Source: Nitrososphaerota archaeon (GTDB taxonomy: Archaea; Thermoproteota; Nitrososphaeria; Nitrososphaerales; CADDZS01). From it: 40,268 nucleotides of DNA. Location of the stretch: positions 196-40,463 of the forward strand of contig JABDCJ010000017.1 in NCBI GenBank assembly GCA_013288145.1. The letters are read 5' to 3'. The notes below the pieces were generated by a model. The model was not told the DNA's origin. It worked only from the letters and a program-made list of their open reading frames with translations, and made no database searches. Of the stretch, positions 24,280 through 32,877 are shown piece after piece. How positions within the stretch are numbered: position 1 is the first letter of the stretch; the number at the start of each line of letters is the position of its first letter. The position numbers and the translations under genes were made by a program.

Positions 24280-26316
24280 ATGCGCTTCAAGTCTGCTATT
24301 TCGAGGATCGCTTCAGTTGTAGTAATAATCGTAATTCTCGTTGCTGCACTTGTTGGTGTATTCTTAGCAACGAGGGCCTCCACTTCGACAACCCTTTCGA
24401 GTACCAGTAGTTCGGAAATTACTACTTCGTCCGCAGCATCATCTTCTGTCTCGTCATCGGTAGCTTCCTCGAGTGTTTCTTCGAACTCATCCCTGAGTAC
24501 GTCGTCCACAACTTCCTCATCGCTATCCTCCTCGATCTCGTCGACTACATCGACTGTATCGAGCAAGAGTTCCATCCAGACCCTGGTTATGGATGATTAT
24601 CAGTACCCGTCTCCAGACCTCAACCAGTTCGGGGCTTGGGGTGCGGTTCCCTATCCAGACTGGTTGTACTACAGCGTCTATCAGCCACTGGTAACTGCAA
24701 ATTACTCCGCTCTTTATGGACAAAATTCGGTACAATATTTGCCAGTGCTGGCTCAAAATTGGACAGTCTCTGCCAATGGAACCACCTATACTTTCAACCT
24801 GAGACCGAACGTAGTATTTTCAGATGGTAATCCGTTTAATTCATATCAAGTCTGGGCCTGGATTTGGGGAGAATTCTACCTCAGCGGGAACTCATCTAAC
24901 TGGTTCGAGTCCTACTCTCTTTTCAACGTCTCCGCAGTGCAGTTTGGACCAGGGACAGCAGCCTTACTCAACAGTAGTGGATTAATCAATCCTAGTTCAC
25001 AGGCAATTGCCCTAATGTCAAATAGCTCGTGGCCGATTTACGTCAGTGGTCCGCATCAAATCGTATTTCGAATGATCCATCCCTTTCAGTGGTTTTTGGG
25101 GACATTGGTAGGATTTGTGGGACTAATACCCGATATACAGTGGGCTTTGCAACATGGAGGATTTGGAACCCCGACGTCAGTCAACTCATATTTCGCAACC
25201 AATCCAATGCCCGGAACGGGCCCGTATGTGGTTACCAACGTTATTCCAAACTCTTACGTTGCATTTACTCAGAGCAGCAACTACTGGGGGGCTAATCTGA
25301 GTTCGGCTCAAATTGCTGCAAACAGATATCTTGATCCCGGACACGTCAAGAACGTGATAATTTACACAAAGGGAGATGACCTTGCGCGATATGTGGATTT
25401 ATCCAATGGCGTGGCACCGATAGCTGAAATTCTCACGCAAGATTGGAATCTGGTTCAGGCTAACCCGGACAAATACGGCTATGTTACATTGCCGCAGTGG
25501 AATGGAGCACTTTTCGCTTTTTCGTTGAACACGAAACTATATCCAACTAATATTACGGCCGTAAGGCAAGCGATTGTGCATGCGATAAACTACACCGACA
25601 TTTACTCCAAAGTGTTCCATGGATTAATTTCCCCGTGGGTCGGTCCTGAATATCAGTCTTGGAAGCAATTTTACGATTTGGGAAATTTCTCGCCGTACAA
25701 CTACAACCTGACCCTTTCACGCCAAATATTAGCAAACGCAGGAATTAATGTGTCGACACTCCCGACGCTGCTTTTCAGAATACCCACAGGCTGTCCTTAC
25801 TGCACCACTTCATCGGAATTGGTTCAGGGTTATCTCGCACAACTTGGTATCAACGTTAATGTCGAGGTACTTACAGGCGCCCAGATTCTTGCGCCGTTTG
25901 CGGGACCCTATTCATACATGGTAAATCATTCAGCGTCGGCTGGAAATATCGGCGTCACCGACTACCTGTGGATAACGCCTCTTGCCCTGTCGCCCGCAGA
26001 CACCTGGGAATTTTTGGTCAGCAACACTTCTATCGGCCTCAACTTTGCAATATACTCCCATCCTACGGTTCAAAAGTGCGCTAACGATCTTTTGACCAGT
26101 TCAAACGCAACATTGCTAAACAGTGAATGTACAGCTGCCCAGACACAGATTTACAATGACGCGCCCTACGCATGGGTTGGAGCGATTGGAACCTGGACTC
26201 CCGGCGGTTCAATAGTGTATGACAAAGCGATCATAAGCGGATTTCTGACGGATCCTCTCTGGGGTTCTGGATCCACCCTGCCTGAATTCAATACAGTCAC
26301 TTTTGTAGGCTCCTAG
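24280..26316 (+). CDS. Membrane-anchored family-5 ABC solute-binding protein (paralogue 3)
   Basis: About 678 aa. It starts MRFKSAISRIASV, followed by a membrane helix (VVIIVILVAALVGVFLA), a Ser/Thr linker of about 70 residues and a family-5 binding domain: YSVYQPLVTANY, LPVLAQNWTVS, YTFNLRPNVVFSDG, VRQAIVHAINY, IYNDAPYAWVG. Paralogous to the proteins at 13318 and 16439 and with the same CPYCTTS-type Cys pair. ATG 24280 is chosen over TTG 24238 because of the TATA-like box. The SDR at 26528 follows in the same direction, echoing the binding-protein/SDR pairing seen at 15418-19510. Ligand unknown; transporter membrane and ATPase subunits are absent. Confidence 0.88.
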   Translation: MRFKSAISRIASVVVIIVILVAALVGVFLATRASTSTTLSSTSSSEITTSSAASSSVSSSVASSSVSSNSSLSTSSTTSSSLSSSISSTTSTVSSKSSIQTLVMDDYQYPSPDLNQFGAWGAVPYPDWLYYSVYQPLVTANYSALYGQNSVQYLPVLAQNWTVSANGTTYTFNLRPNVVFSDGNPFNSYQVWAWIWGEFYLSGNSSNWFESYSLFNVSAVQFGPGTAALLNSSGLINPSSQAIALMSNSSWPIYVSGPHQIVFRMIHPFQWFLGTLVGFVGLIPDIQWALQHGGFGTPTSVNSYFATNPMPGTGPYVVTNVIPNSYVAFTQSSNYWGANLSSAQIAANRYLDPGHVKNVIIYTKGDDLARYVDLSNGVAPIAEILTQDWNLVQANPDKYGYVTLPQWNGALFAFSLNTKLYPTNITAVRQAIVHAINYTDIYSKVFHGLISPWVGPEYQSWKQFYDLGNFSPYNYNLTLSRQILANAGINVSTLPTLLFRIPTGCPYCTTSSELVQGYLAQLGINVNVEVLTGAQILAPFAGPYSYMVNHSASAGNIGVTDYLWITPLALSPADTWEFLVSNTSIGLNFAIYSHPTVQKCANDLLTSSNATLLNSECTAAQTQIYNDAPYAWVGAIGTWTPGGSIVYDKAIISGFLTDPLWGSGSTLPEFNTVTFVGS

Positions 26317-26410
26317 CATTCGACACGTTAGCAATCTCCGGAGTTGTGACGCGTTTGATGTCTAACAATAAACAATCGCTCAATAACTTGGTAGGTAGAG
26401 GAATTCCGTG

Positions 26411-26429
26411 ACCCAAATACTATTTGGGT
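26411..26429. promoter_or_regulatory. Perfect 9-bp palindrome ACCCAAATA-C-TATTTGGGT, candidate operator
   Basis: Two perfect 9-base arms surround one central base. It lies 94 bases downstream of solute-binding protein 3 and about 100 bases upstream of SDR paralogue B, before that gene's TATA-like box (26493-26500). Tight spacing without a U-tract suits a dimeric regulator site better than a terminator. The half site resembles the AACCCAAAT copies at 10137 and 10184. Confidence 0.45.
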
Positions 26430-26492
26430 TTGAAATCAAGTCAAACGATAATTCTCTTGGTTATTTTTCATAAGGTATCTAACCTGACCAAA

Positions 26493-26500
26493 GATATTTA
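26493..26500 (+). promoter_or_regulatory. TATA-like promoter of SDR paralogue B
   Basis: GATATTTA centred about 31 bases before ATG 26528, so SDR B probably has its own promoter apart from the upstream binding-protein gene. Confidence 0.45.
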
Positions 26501-26527
26501 GATTGCGACACAGAGCATCGATCAGAG

Positions 26528-27289
26528 ATGGACAACTCGATTTCAATCCGAGGAAAAGTTGCAATCGTCACCGGCGCAGGTAGTGGAATCGGCAGGGGAA
26601 TTGCCGAAGTTCTCGCAAGTAATGGTGCAAAGGTTTTCGTTGTTGACCTGGATGAGACAAAATCAAAAAGTACAGCTGAGCAGATTCGTCAAGCCGGAAA
26701 CATTTCAAGTTCTATTGCAGCAGACGTTTCGAATTGGGCTGACATGCAGAAAATGGCAGCGGCAGTCGTAAAAGAGTACGGCCGAATAGATATTCTATGT
26801 GAAAACGCGGGGATCTATCCACCTTCAAAAATAATTGAGATGAGTGAAGAACAGTGGGACAAAGTCATTGACGTAAATTTGAAGGGCTGTTTTTTGGGGC
26901 TGAAAAGCTGTCTACCACAAATGCTCAAACAAAATTATGGAAGGGTGATCATGACCTCCTCGACAACCGGTTTCAGAACTGGCGAGATAGGTTTGTCCCA
27001 CTATAGCTCCTCCAAGGCGGGTATCATCGGCTTCATGAGGAGCGCTGCCCTAGAATTAGCCAAAAATAACATCACGGTCAATGCCATCGAACCTGGGACG
27101 ATTTCGACGGAAGGAACTCGCAAATATGCTGCCGAGGAACTAAAGAAGCAGGAGGACAGGACTCCGACCGGTCGGCTTTCATCTCCGGAAGACATCGGAA
27201 ATGTAGTACTTTTCCTTGCGTCTGATTTGGCGTCAAACATCACGGGAACAACGATTGTAGTTGATGGGGGATACTCTATCGTTGGTTGA
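26528..27289 (+). CDS. Short-chain dehydrogenase/reductase, paralogue B
   Basis: A 253-aa SDR with TGAGSGIGRG, VVDLDE, NAGIYPP, MTSSTTG, HYSSSKAG and ITGTTIVVDGGYSI. It is the close duplicate of paralogue A at 18749: same length, identical blocks such as GRIDILCENAGIYPP and NNITVNAIEPGTISTEGTR. Differences cluster between residues 36 and 72 and in the second half of the substrate loop (RKYAAEELKKQ versus RRDALEELKRQ). This is the pattern expected when a duplicate changes substrate but keeps its fold. It follows solute-binding protein 3 on the same strand. Confidence 0.9.
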   Translation: MDNSISIRGKVAIVTGAGSGIGRGIAEVLASNGAKVFVVDLDETKSKSTAEQIRQAGNISSSIAADVSNWADMQKMAAAVVKEYGRIDILCENAGIYPPSKIIEMSEEQWDKVIDVNLKGCFLGLKSCLPQMLKQNYGRVIMTSSTTGFRTGEIGLSHYSSSKAGIIGFMRSAALELAKNNITVNAIEPGTISTEGTRKYAAEELKKQEDRTPTGRLSSPEDIGNVVLFLASDLASNITGTTIVVDGGYSIVG

Positions 27290-27333
27290 ATTCCATCGAA
27301 AGAGAGATTCTCAGTAGCTTCTTGTGAGATACT

Positions 27334-28686
27334 CTAGGAAACTCTCAGTGAAATGCCGAATCTTGAACTTGGATCATCTTTGGGAATAGTCCATCCGCTA
27401 CTCCCCAGGTTCCCCAGACAAATTATGGTTCGATTTCTGGTAGCATCAAAGTACCAGGAGTCAGATTGAAGCTTTTCTCGCGTCGGTGCTCTAAACAATT
27501 TTCTGCCCTCCTTAATGATTGAACTCAGATGGTCCGTCGATTCAAAACTGAATGTAAAGTTCTTGCAATCTATGGGACCAGATGCCTCGATTCGAAGCGC
27601 TCCATCGGCTACGATCGTTCGAAGCAAAGCTGCGTTAGTTGCTGCCGTGTACTCCGCGACATCGGAACATTTCATCCAAGTAATTTTTTCCCGAACAAGT
27701 GAATTTAATCTCGACACGAGTTCCTTGAGTCCTTCGAACCCAATGTATGAACCATTTGAGTACAAGGACTGCCAATGCGTGACAAGGAAAATCCAGCTGT
27801 CGTTCGCAATTAAATCTGCTATTCTTCCTTCGGTGCCATCCTTTGAAATCAGAGATCCAACGGAGTCATGAATGTAGGTCTCCATGGACTTTTCGGTGTA
27901 CTGCGAAGCCCAGAATATGTCGCTGGCGCAGACAACTATGCTCACTACGCATTCGGCATTAGTGCGATCAAAATACATCAGTCGAGGAGAGAGATTCAGC
28001 GAATCCGGATCTTCGCGAAGAAAATACCAAACAACTTTCCGACCTAGTACAGATTTGCAAGCATCGAGAATCGATTTTACGTAGTCCGCTTCGGAATACA
28101 TCCCAAAATTAATTGGAGATGTAATTCCAGAAGGTTCAAGACCAGCGTTCTTGAGAATTTCTAGTCCAAAAGTAATGTAAGGAGTAAGTACCTTGGACTT
28201 TTTGTTTTGTGACCAATCATGTTCGCTTTCACTCCTTAGTTTCTTTGTCTTTAGATCGAGCGCATTCGTGTGCGTCAACATTTCAGGGCAGACATCAAAT
28301 TTTTCAGCCAGCTGATTTTTGACTACGGAAACAAAATCTTGGACCTGTCTTCGCGGGAATCCTTCGATTGTTTTGTCAATCCGTCCGAGTCCTGCCGGGT
28401 ACGGAATGAGGGAGATCTTTCCCTTCAGGTCTTCAGTGCGGCACCACGAAGCGAATTTTCTTATGAAATCGGGAGCGATCTCTTTCTTTATTGGAGAAGT
28501 GAAATTCTTGTCTTCGGTGAAATACCGGTTTCCATTTTTACTACGATATACATACCATAATGCATCATGGGGTACTTGAAGGGCAAAGTAATATGCGGGG
28601 TTGATGCACGGCGTGAGATCATCAATGAGCAAAGAAACGGGCGTGCGGTAAAGCGGTTTTTCGATCCGAAGATCGCCTAGCTTCAT
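27334..28686 (-). CDS. Possible deacetylase-like / (beta/alpha)-barrel protein of unknown function
   Basis: A 450-aa soluble protein with no signal peptide. It has an early VSLLIDDLTPC with two Asp (22, 23), ISLIPYPAGLGR, CPEMLTHTNALDL with His, GLEPSGITSPINFG, FLVTHWQSLYSNGSYIG and ITWMKCSDVAEY. This arrangement (Asp pair early, His motif, late His near a strand end) resembles NodB-like polysaccharide deacetylases or related barrels, and I recall similar uncharacterised proteins being linked to carbohydrate metabolism. I cannot confirm it. The C-terminal about 80 residues look like a beta-sandwich. ATG 28686 is supported by a TATA-like CATATTT 28 bases upstream. It may work with the deacetylase-like protein at 19886. 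Confidence 0.6.
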   Translation of the reverse strand: MKLGDLRIEKPLYRTPVSLLIDDLTPCINPAYYFALQVPHDALWYVYRSKNGNRYFTEDKNFTSPIKKEIAPDFIRKFASWCRTEDLKGKISLIPYPAGLGRIDKTIEGFPRRQVQDFVSVVKNQLAEKFDVCPEMLTHTNALDLKTKKLRSESEHDWSQNKKSKVLTPYITFGLEILKNAGLEPSGITSPINFGMYSEADYVKSILDACKSVLGRKVVWYFLREDPDSLNLSPRLMYFDRTNAECVVSIVVCASDIFWASQYTEKSMETYIHDSVGSLISKDGTEGRIADLIANDSWIFLVTHWQSLYSNGSYIGFEGLKELVSRLNSLVREKITWMKCSDVAEYTAATNAALLRTIVADGALRIEASGPIDCKNFTFSFESTDHLSSIIKEGRKLFRAPTREKLQSDSWYFDATRNRTIICLGNLGSSGWTIPKDDPSSRFGISLRVS

Positions 28687-28775
28687 TGAGAAGGCCTAGA
28701 CTCAAACCCCAAATATGTTTTTTGAAACGCTTTGTTGTGATTATTGATTTTCATTCATTACAACAAGACCCTATT

Positions 28776-29540
28776 TTACAGGGCAGTCCATCCTCCGTCG
28801 ATGAATAGAGTCTGACCGGTAATGAAATCTGAATAAGCAGAGGCAAGGTAAGCCACGAGCATCGCCACCTCAGAAGGCTTGCAAAACCTTTGCAAAGGAG
28901 TTCGAGAAATTAGTAGCTCCTTCACATCACTATTCGCAAAATATTTTGCAGTAAGTTCCGTCTCTACCCACCCGGGACCGACAGCATTTACGGTAATTCT
29001 ATGCTCGGCGAGTTCAGTCGCAAGTGCTCGGGTCAGGGCAATTATTCCGCCTTTACTCGCGCAATAGGCTGAACGCGGGGGAAGTGCAACTTCACCCATA
29101 ATCGAAGAGATATTGATAATTTTCCCGCCGCTACCTTGTTTAATCATTAACCGAGACGCAGCTTGTGAACAAAGAAAGGCGCCCTTCAGATTTACATCGA
29201 GTGTTTTATCCCATTCGCCTTCTGACAGATCGACTATTGGCTTCCGATAGATAACTCCTGCATTGTTTACGAGAATATCTAGCTTTCCAAATGTTGCAAT
29301 TGATTTTTCGAATATGCTTTGCACATCAGACTGGGAAGATACATCTCCGGAAGCAATCAATGACTGCCCGTTACGGTCCTGAATTTCCTGGGAAGTTTGA
29401 TTGCAACTTTCTTCCGTTAGATCATTTACCACAACCTTGGCCCCGGCTTGGGCAAGTGTTTGGGCAATTTCCTTTCCAATTCCGCGAGCAGCTCCAGTTA
29501 CCAGGGTTACCTTCCCTTCCAAACTTATTTCGAGCGGCAA
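28776..29540 (-). CDS. Short-chain dehydrogenase/reductase (FabG/gluconate dehydrogenase-like)
   Basis: About 254 aa from TTG 29540 (MPLEISLEGKVTLVTG). Motifs: TGAARGIGKE, NNAGVIYRKP, ISSIMGEVALPP, YCASKGG, GPGWVETELT, and a C-terminal ITGQTLFIDGGW. It is closest in feel to 3-oxoacyl reductase-like and gluconate 5-dehydrogenase-like SDRs. VVNDLTEE after beta-2 leaves cofactor preference open. A longer frame from ATG 29591 adds 17 non-family residues; a TATA-like AACTTATCAT near 29575 favours the later TTG. Unlike the two paralogues A and B, it is clearly divergent in sequence. Confidence 0.87.
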   Translation of the reverse strand: MPLEISLEGKVTLVTGAARGIGKEIAQTLAQAGAKVVVNDLTEESCNQTSQEIQDRNGQSLIASGDVSSQSDVQSIFEKSIATFGKLDILVNNAGVIYRKPIVDLSEGEWDKTLDVNLKGAFLCSQAASRLMIKQGSGGKIINISSIMGEVALPPRSAYCASKGGIIALTRALATELAEHRITVNAVGPGWVETELTAKYFANSDVKELLISRTPLQRFCKPSEVAMLVAYLASAYSDFITGQTLFIDGGWTAL

Positions 29541-29648
29541 ATGATTCTCGAAGACTGCTGAAATCTGAATATGATAAGTTTTAGTTTTCAACTGACAGAT
29601 GTCAGTTATGAACTATTCTTGAATTCTCGTTTCGGATAATGCCATATG

Positions 29649-31001
29649 CTAGGACTTCAAATGTGAAGATCTAATCTCTTCTTCTAGTTCCTTTATCCTC
29701 CCAGTCGCAGGGATCGCAGAATTCCATAGTACGTTGAAAATTGACCTGTGCTGTTCGACAAGATCAGGAGAGTCACTGTATATCGCTCTTATATCATCAT
29801 TATTTTCAAAACACCTTGCAGTTTCTACTTCTGTAAACTCTTTCTCGGTTAATCCGAAAACCCCAGCTGAATTTCCGAGGTGCCGAACATCAACTCCCAT
29901 TTTCAGGAGTTCGCCGCAGGAATCCACGTCTCCCCTGGAAACATTGAAGATGAGACGAATGTGCACGCCCCTCGCGATGGCTTCGGAATATTCTGAACGA
30001 ACCTTGAGAATGATCAGTCTAGACACATGGTCAGCAGTGGTGCAAAGGTCGTATGAGGCTTGGGCATTCCGAAGGATGCCCACTCTCATTTTTTGCAAAT
30101 CATCAATCCCAGTTATCACAGTCAGTTTGGTCGGATTTGAAAGAGATTCTAATTCACGAATCCTCTTCTCACTTGGATATCCACTATTCCACAAACTATC
30201 GAACAAATGCTGACCCCTCTTAACTTCGGATTCGAGGTTGCTGTATAATACCTGCAAGTCGGACGAAGAATCAGTGGCAAGCTGCAAGCCTTCTATCATA
30301 TGCTTTTCATCCCACACTGATAAATTAGGAATGACCCCGGGTAAATGACGAAGATGTACTCCACGATTCATGATCAGCTGCTTGCAAAAAGCAAAATTGT
30401 CATGCGTAATTTCTGTAACCATGAAAACGCTCAGTCCTTTTGAAACTGCTTGGGCATAAGTGGAGATGTGTTCTTTCATGCGAGCGCCGTCTTGAATAGT
30501 GGTTGCACTACGCACTGAGCATAGTCTCTCTTTGGAAACGATTGTGATGTTTCGTAGCAGGCTTTCGATTTCTTTTGGCTCTCGGAAGATCCTGCTTCCC
30601 TTAACTTGAATCGGAGAAGAAAGATTCTCGATTGTCGCAAGAAACTCCGCGATTGTGAAAGGCTTCTGAATTACGCCGTCGAATAATTTTTCGTCTATGT
30701 GGAATTCTGACAGGTCTTGATGAGTAGTTAGGACTATCCTTTGATTTGGGTTCAACTGCTTGAGCTGTCTTGCCGTCTCTGTCACATCCATCTCAGGCAT
30801 CTCCAGATCAAGAAGAACTATGGAGTGTGTTGCCGCACTGTGAGGCGAAGCAAAAAATGCGAGCACTTCCTTTCCACCGCTGAATTTCGCGACTACTTTT
30901 AGTCCCGCGGCTTCAAACTCTTCCTCGTAAATTCTCAAAAGAGCTTGGGAGTCGTCGACAATAACAATCGCAATCTCGTGCCGTGGAACATCAAACTTCA
31001 A
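29649..31001 (-). CDS. Response regulator with tandem thaumarchaeal sensor modules
   Basis: A 450-aa protein. A receiver (REC) domain covers about 10-125, with acidic Asp16/Asp17, phospho-acceptor Asp65 (LLDLEMPEMD), Thr92/Thr93 and Lys113 (IQKPF), all the conserved positions. Two copies of one sensor-like module follow. Copy 1 (about 140-285) contains GVHLRHLPGVIPNLSVWDEKH and LYSNLESEV...HLFDSLWNSGYPSEKRIRELE. Copy 2 (about 290-450) contains GVDVRHLGN and IYSDSPDLV...SIFNVLWNSAIPATGRIKELE. I know this module from thaumarchaeal histidine kinases, where it is found at the N-terminus; it has a PLD-like/TrmB-sensor-like fold without HKD residues. There is no DNA-binding or output domain, so output is probably through protein contacts. 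It overlaps the upstream coiled-coil gene by ATGA, implying translational coupling. Confidence 0.85.
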   Translation of the reverse strand: MKFDVPRHEIAIVIVDDSQALLRIYEEEFEAAGLKVVAKFSGGKEVLAFFASPHSAATHSIVLLDLEMPEMDVTETARQLKQLNPNQRIVLTTHQDLSEFHIDEKLFDGVIQKPFTIAEFLATIENLSSPIQVKGSRIFREPKEIESLLRNITIVSKERLCSVRSATTIQDGARMKEHISTYAQAVSKGLSVFMVTEITHDNFAFCKQLIMNRGVHLRHLPGVIPNLSVWDEKHMIEGLQLATDSSSDLQVLYSNLESEVKRGQHLFDSLWNSGYPSEKRIRELESLSNPTKLTVITGIDDLQKMRVGILRNAQASYDLCTTADHVSRLIILKVRSEYSEAIARGVHIRLIFNVSRGDVDSCGELLKMGVDVRHLGNSAGVFGLTEKEFTEVETARCFENNDDIRAIYSDSPDLVEQHRSIFNVLWNSAIPATGRIKELEEEIRSSHLKS

Positions 31002-31216
31002 GAATCGTTGTCCCTTCTAGAAAACTCGATCTTAAGAATCTCTGACCTTAGCTTTAGACGAGCAATCTTGGCACGGACATCTGATAGTTCTTTTGGGGAA
31101 TAGCTTCTGAGATCCGCTTGTACTTGACGTTCTAGGAAATCAACGTCATAGGAGAGCTCTGCGATTTTGAGATCGAGTTCCTGTTTGCTGAGAGTCTTTA
31201 CTTTCTTTTGAAGCAT
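30998..31216 (-). CDS. Small coiled-coil protein coupled to response regulator
   Basis: A 72-aa highly charged helical protein (LSKQELDLKIAELSYDVDFLE; ELSDVRAKIARLKLRSEILK), probably a two-helix coiled coil. The frame extends upstream to 31432, but that part is Cys- and Pro-rich and unlike a protein. ATG 31216 is taken as start, and a TATA-like CCTAATAT (31251-31258) would give a short leader. Its stop overlaps the regulator start by four bases. Likely role: a dimerisation partner or adaptor of the response regulator; no family recognised. Confidence 0.6.
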   Translation of the reverse strand: MLQKKVKTLSKQELDLKIAELSYDVDFLERQVQADLRSYSPKELSDVRAKIARLKLRSEILKIEFSRRDNDS

Positions 31217-31570
31217 TACAGGATCTTGGTTCGCAATATCTTCGCTGTCGATATTAGGCGGGAAGCATCCCCTCTTTAGTGGGCGCAGGCTGAATCGGGT
31301 ATAAAGTGATTGCTGACAAGCTGTTATAGCTGAGAAGAAAGAATGGGGTTTAGGGCAGCATCTTTGCAGTGGATGGCATCCAAACTCATAACGGGCTTGA
31401 ATCCCGGGAAATATTCCAGAATTTCGGGCCAAACTTGGATCTACAAGTTACTTCAGTTCTTAGAGTACTAGGGCCAAAGGGAGAGAATCTAAAGGAATGA
31501 TCAAGCATAAGAGAGCCCTGTGCTTCACTGCGATTTTTAATCCGTGATTTGACTCACGGCGGCGACGTTC

Positions 31571-31746
31571 TTACTCCTCAGATCTGTTTTCCAAGTATGG
31601 TATCACTTTTTTCTTGTATTCATCAATGAATCACCTTTCGAAAGTATGATTTCAAATGCTTCGATCGAGTAAGGGGAATTGAGGTCCAAACAATTGCTGG
31701 AGGCAAGATAGACTGAGCACCCAGGATAAGATAACAAAGAGATACT
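31571..31746 (-). pseudogene. Possible frame-broken C-terminal gene remnant
   Basis: Within the 31217-31750 gap, the minus strand downstream of the luciferase-like gene reads LLSYPGCSVYLASSNCLD and SIEAFEIILSKGD. After a shift near 31625 another frame reads SFIDEYKKKVIPYLENRSEE and stops at 31571. Together they look like the last about 58 residues of an enzyme; the SSN motif then helical end recalls some TIM-barrel proteins. I cannot name it. The remaining gap holds only a 6-base inverted repeat (31542-31559, CCGTGA/TCACGG). Could be chance. Confidence 0.3.
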
Positions 31747-31750
31747 AGTT

Positions 31751-32734
31751 TTATCCCGTTATTTGAGGAAGTATTTCCTTCCCAGCCAGTTCTAGTGCTC
31801 TCTCCGGCGATGGACCATGGATATACAGGATTGGAACATCGAGCCCGGTCCCCTCGAAGCTCTCAAGTTTCTCCAAACAGTCTTTCGGAGTGCCGGACAT
31901 TGAGAATTTGCGAATCATTCCATCACTGACAGCAGCCTCCGAGAGCTTCTTCGATTGCGAGATCGCCAACACCTCTTCCCGTTCGAGACCTGCCTTTTCC
32001 AGAACAACACGCGGGGCACGCGGTATAGTATAGGAGGCGAGGATCCTTCGCGCAGTTTGTCTTGCTTTGTCGCCATCCTCGTCGATAGACGACTCGATAA
32101 ATGTGCGAATTGTAAACTCCTTTGTAATTCCCCGTATTGTTTGCCAGACTGACTTTACCACGTCCGCAACGTATCTGGGAGATCCACCACCCCGCCTAGA
32201 AATAAGCAGCCCATCCCCGATCTCTGCCGCCAGCTCGATCATTTTTGGTTTCAACGCACCGACGTAAATAGACGGAGGCACTCTGGGCGGTACTTCCAAA
32301 GCACAGGGAGTTGTTATCCGGAATACTTTGCCGGAATAGAGCACCCTCTCGCCCTTTAAGAGCCTCCTCAATATTTCAACGGCCTCCTTCAACCCCTCCA
32401 GCTGCGAGACTTTCATCCCCATCGTCTTGAGCTGCACCGGACCTGAGCCGAGACCAAGGATAAACCTGTCCCCCGAGATCTCACTCAGGGCGGCCGCCTC
32501 TTCAGCGAGGACCACGGGGTGTCTGCGAAACGGCGAGACGATCCCGGTTCCCACTTTGATTTTCTCGGTGTTACTCAGTATCGCGCCTGCAAGCGCAAAC
32601 GCTCCCCAAGCGCTTCCCCTTCCCTCCTGCAACCACAGGCAACCAAAGCCCAGTTCGTCCGCTCTCTTTGCGAGCCTGATATATTCCAGCGGAGTAAGAC
32701 CAGAAAAACCGATGTCGACACTACTGAACTTCAT
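31751..32734 (-). CDS. LLM-class (luciferase-like) F420-dependent oxidoreductase
   Basis: A 327-aa bacterial-luciferase-fold protein. Features: an N-terminal strand SSVDIGFSGLTPLEYIRLAKRA, WLQEGRG, KVGTGIVSPFRRHPVVLAEEAAALSEIS, FILGLGSGP, and PPSIYVGALKPKMIELAAEIGDG. These resemble methylenetetrahydromethanopterin reductase (Mer)-like and other F420-dependent LLM enzymes. True Mer participates in C1 metabolism, but this copy is isolated from C1 genes, so a substrate-specific F420 oxidoreductase is at least as likely. Start ATG 32734 with a TATA-like TTTAATTTT about 45 bases upstream. Cofactor inferred from family. Confidence 0.85.
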   Translation of the reverse strand: MKFSSVDIGFSGLTPLEYIRLAKRADELGFGCLWLQEGRGSAWGAFALAGAILSNTEKIKVGTGIVSPFRRHPVVLAEEAAALSEISGDRFILGLGSGPVQLKTMGMKVSQLEGLKEAVEILRRLLKGERVLYSGKVFRITTPCALEVPPRVPPSIYVGALKPKMIELAAEIGDGLLISRRGGGSPRYVADVVKSVWQTIRGITKEFTIRTFIESSIDEDGDKARQTARRILASYTIPRAPRVVLEKAGLEREEVLAISQSKKLSEAAVSDGMIRKFSMSGTPKDCLEKLESFEGTGLDVPILYIHGPSPERALELAGKEILPQITG

Positions 32735-32877
32735 TCTCTAACACGTCCGGATGTGGGAGAGTAGTTATTCGGAAAATTAAATCAACCGTACATACTCGTC
32801 CATACTATCGGTGCGGCCGTCTTGTGGATCCACTGTCAATATATGCCCGTATGAATATTAGCGAAGACCGCTGATTA

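Noticed and set aside
30900..31001. HKD-type phosphodiesterase activity in the response regulator
   Set aside because: The sensor module is PLD-like in fold as I recall it, but no HxK motif remains, so no activity is claimed.
31217..31432. N-terminal extension of the coiled-coil protein
   Set aside because: Cys/Pro-rich and unlike protein; the TATA-like box at 31251-31258 lies inside it.
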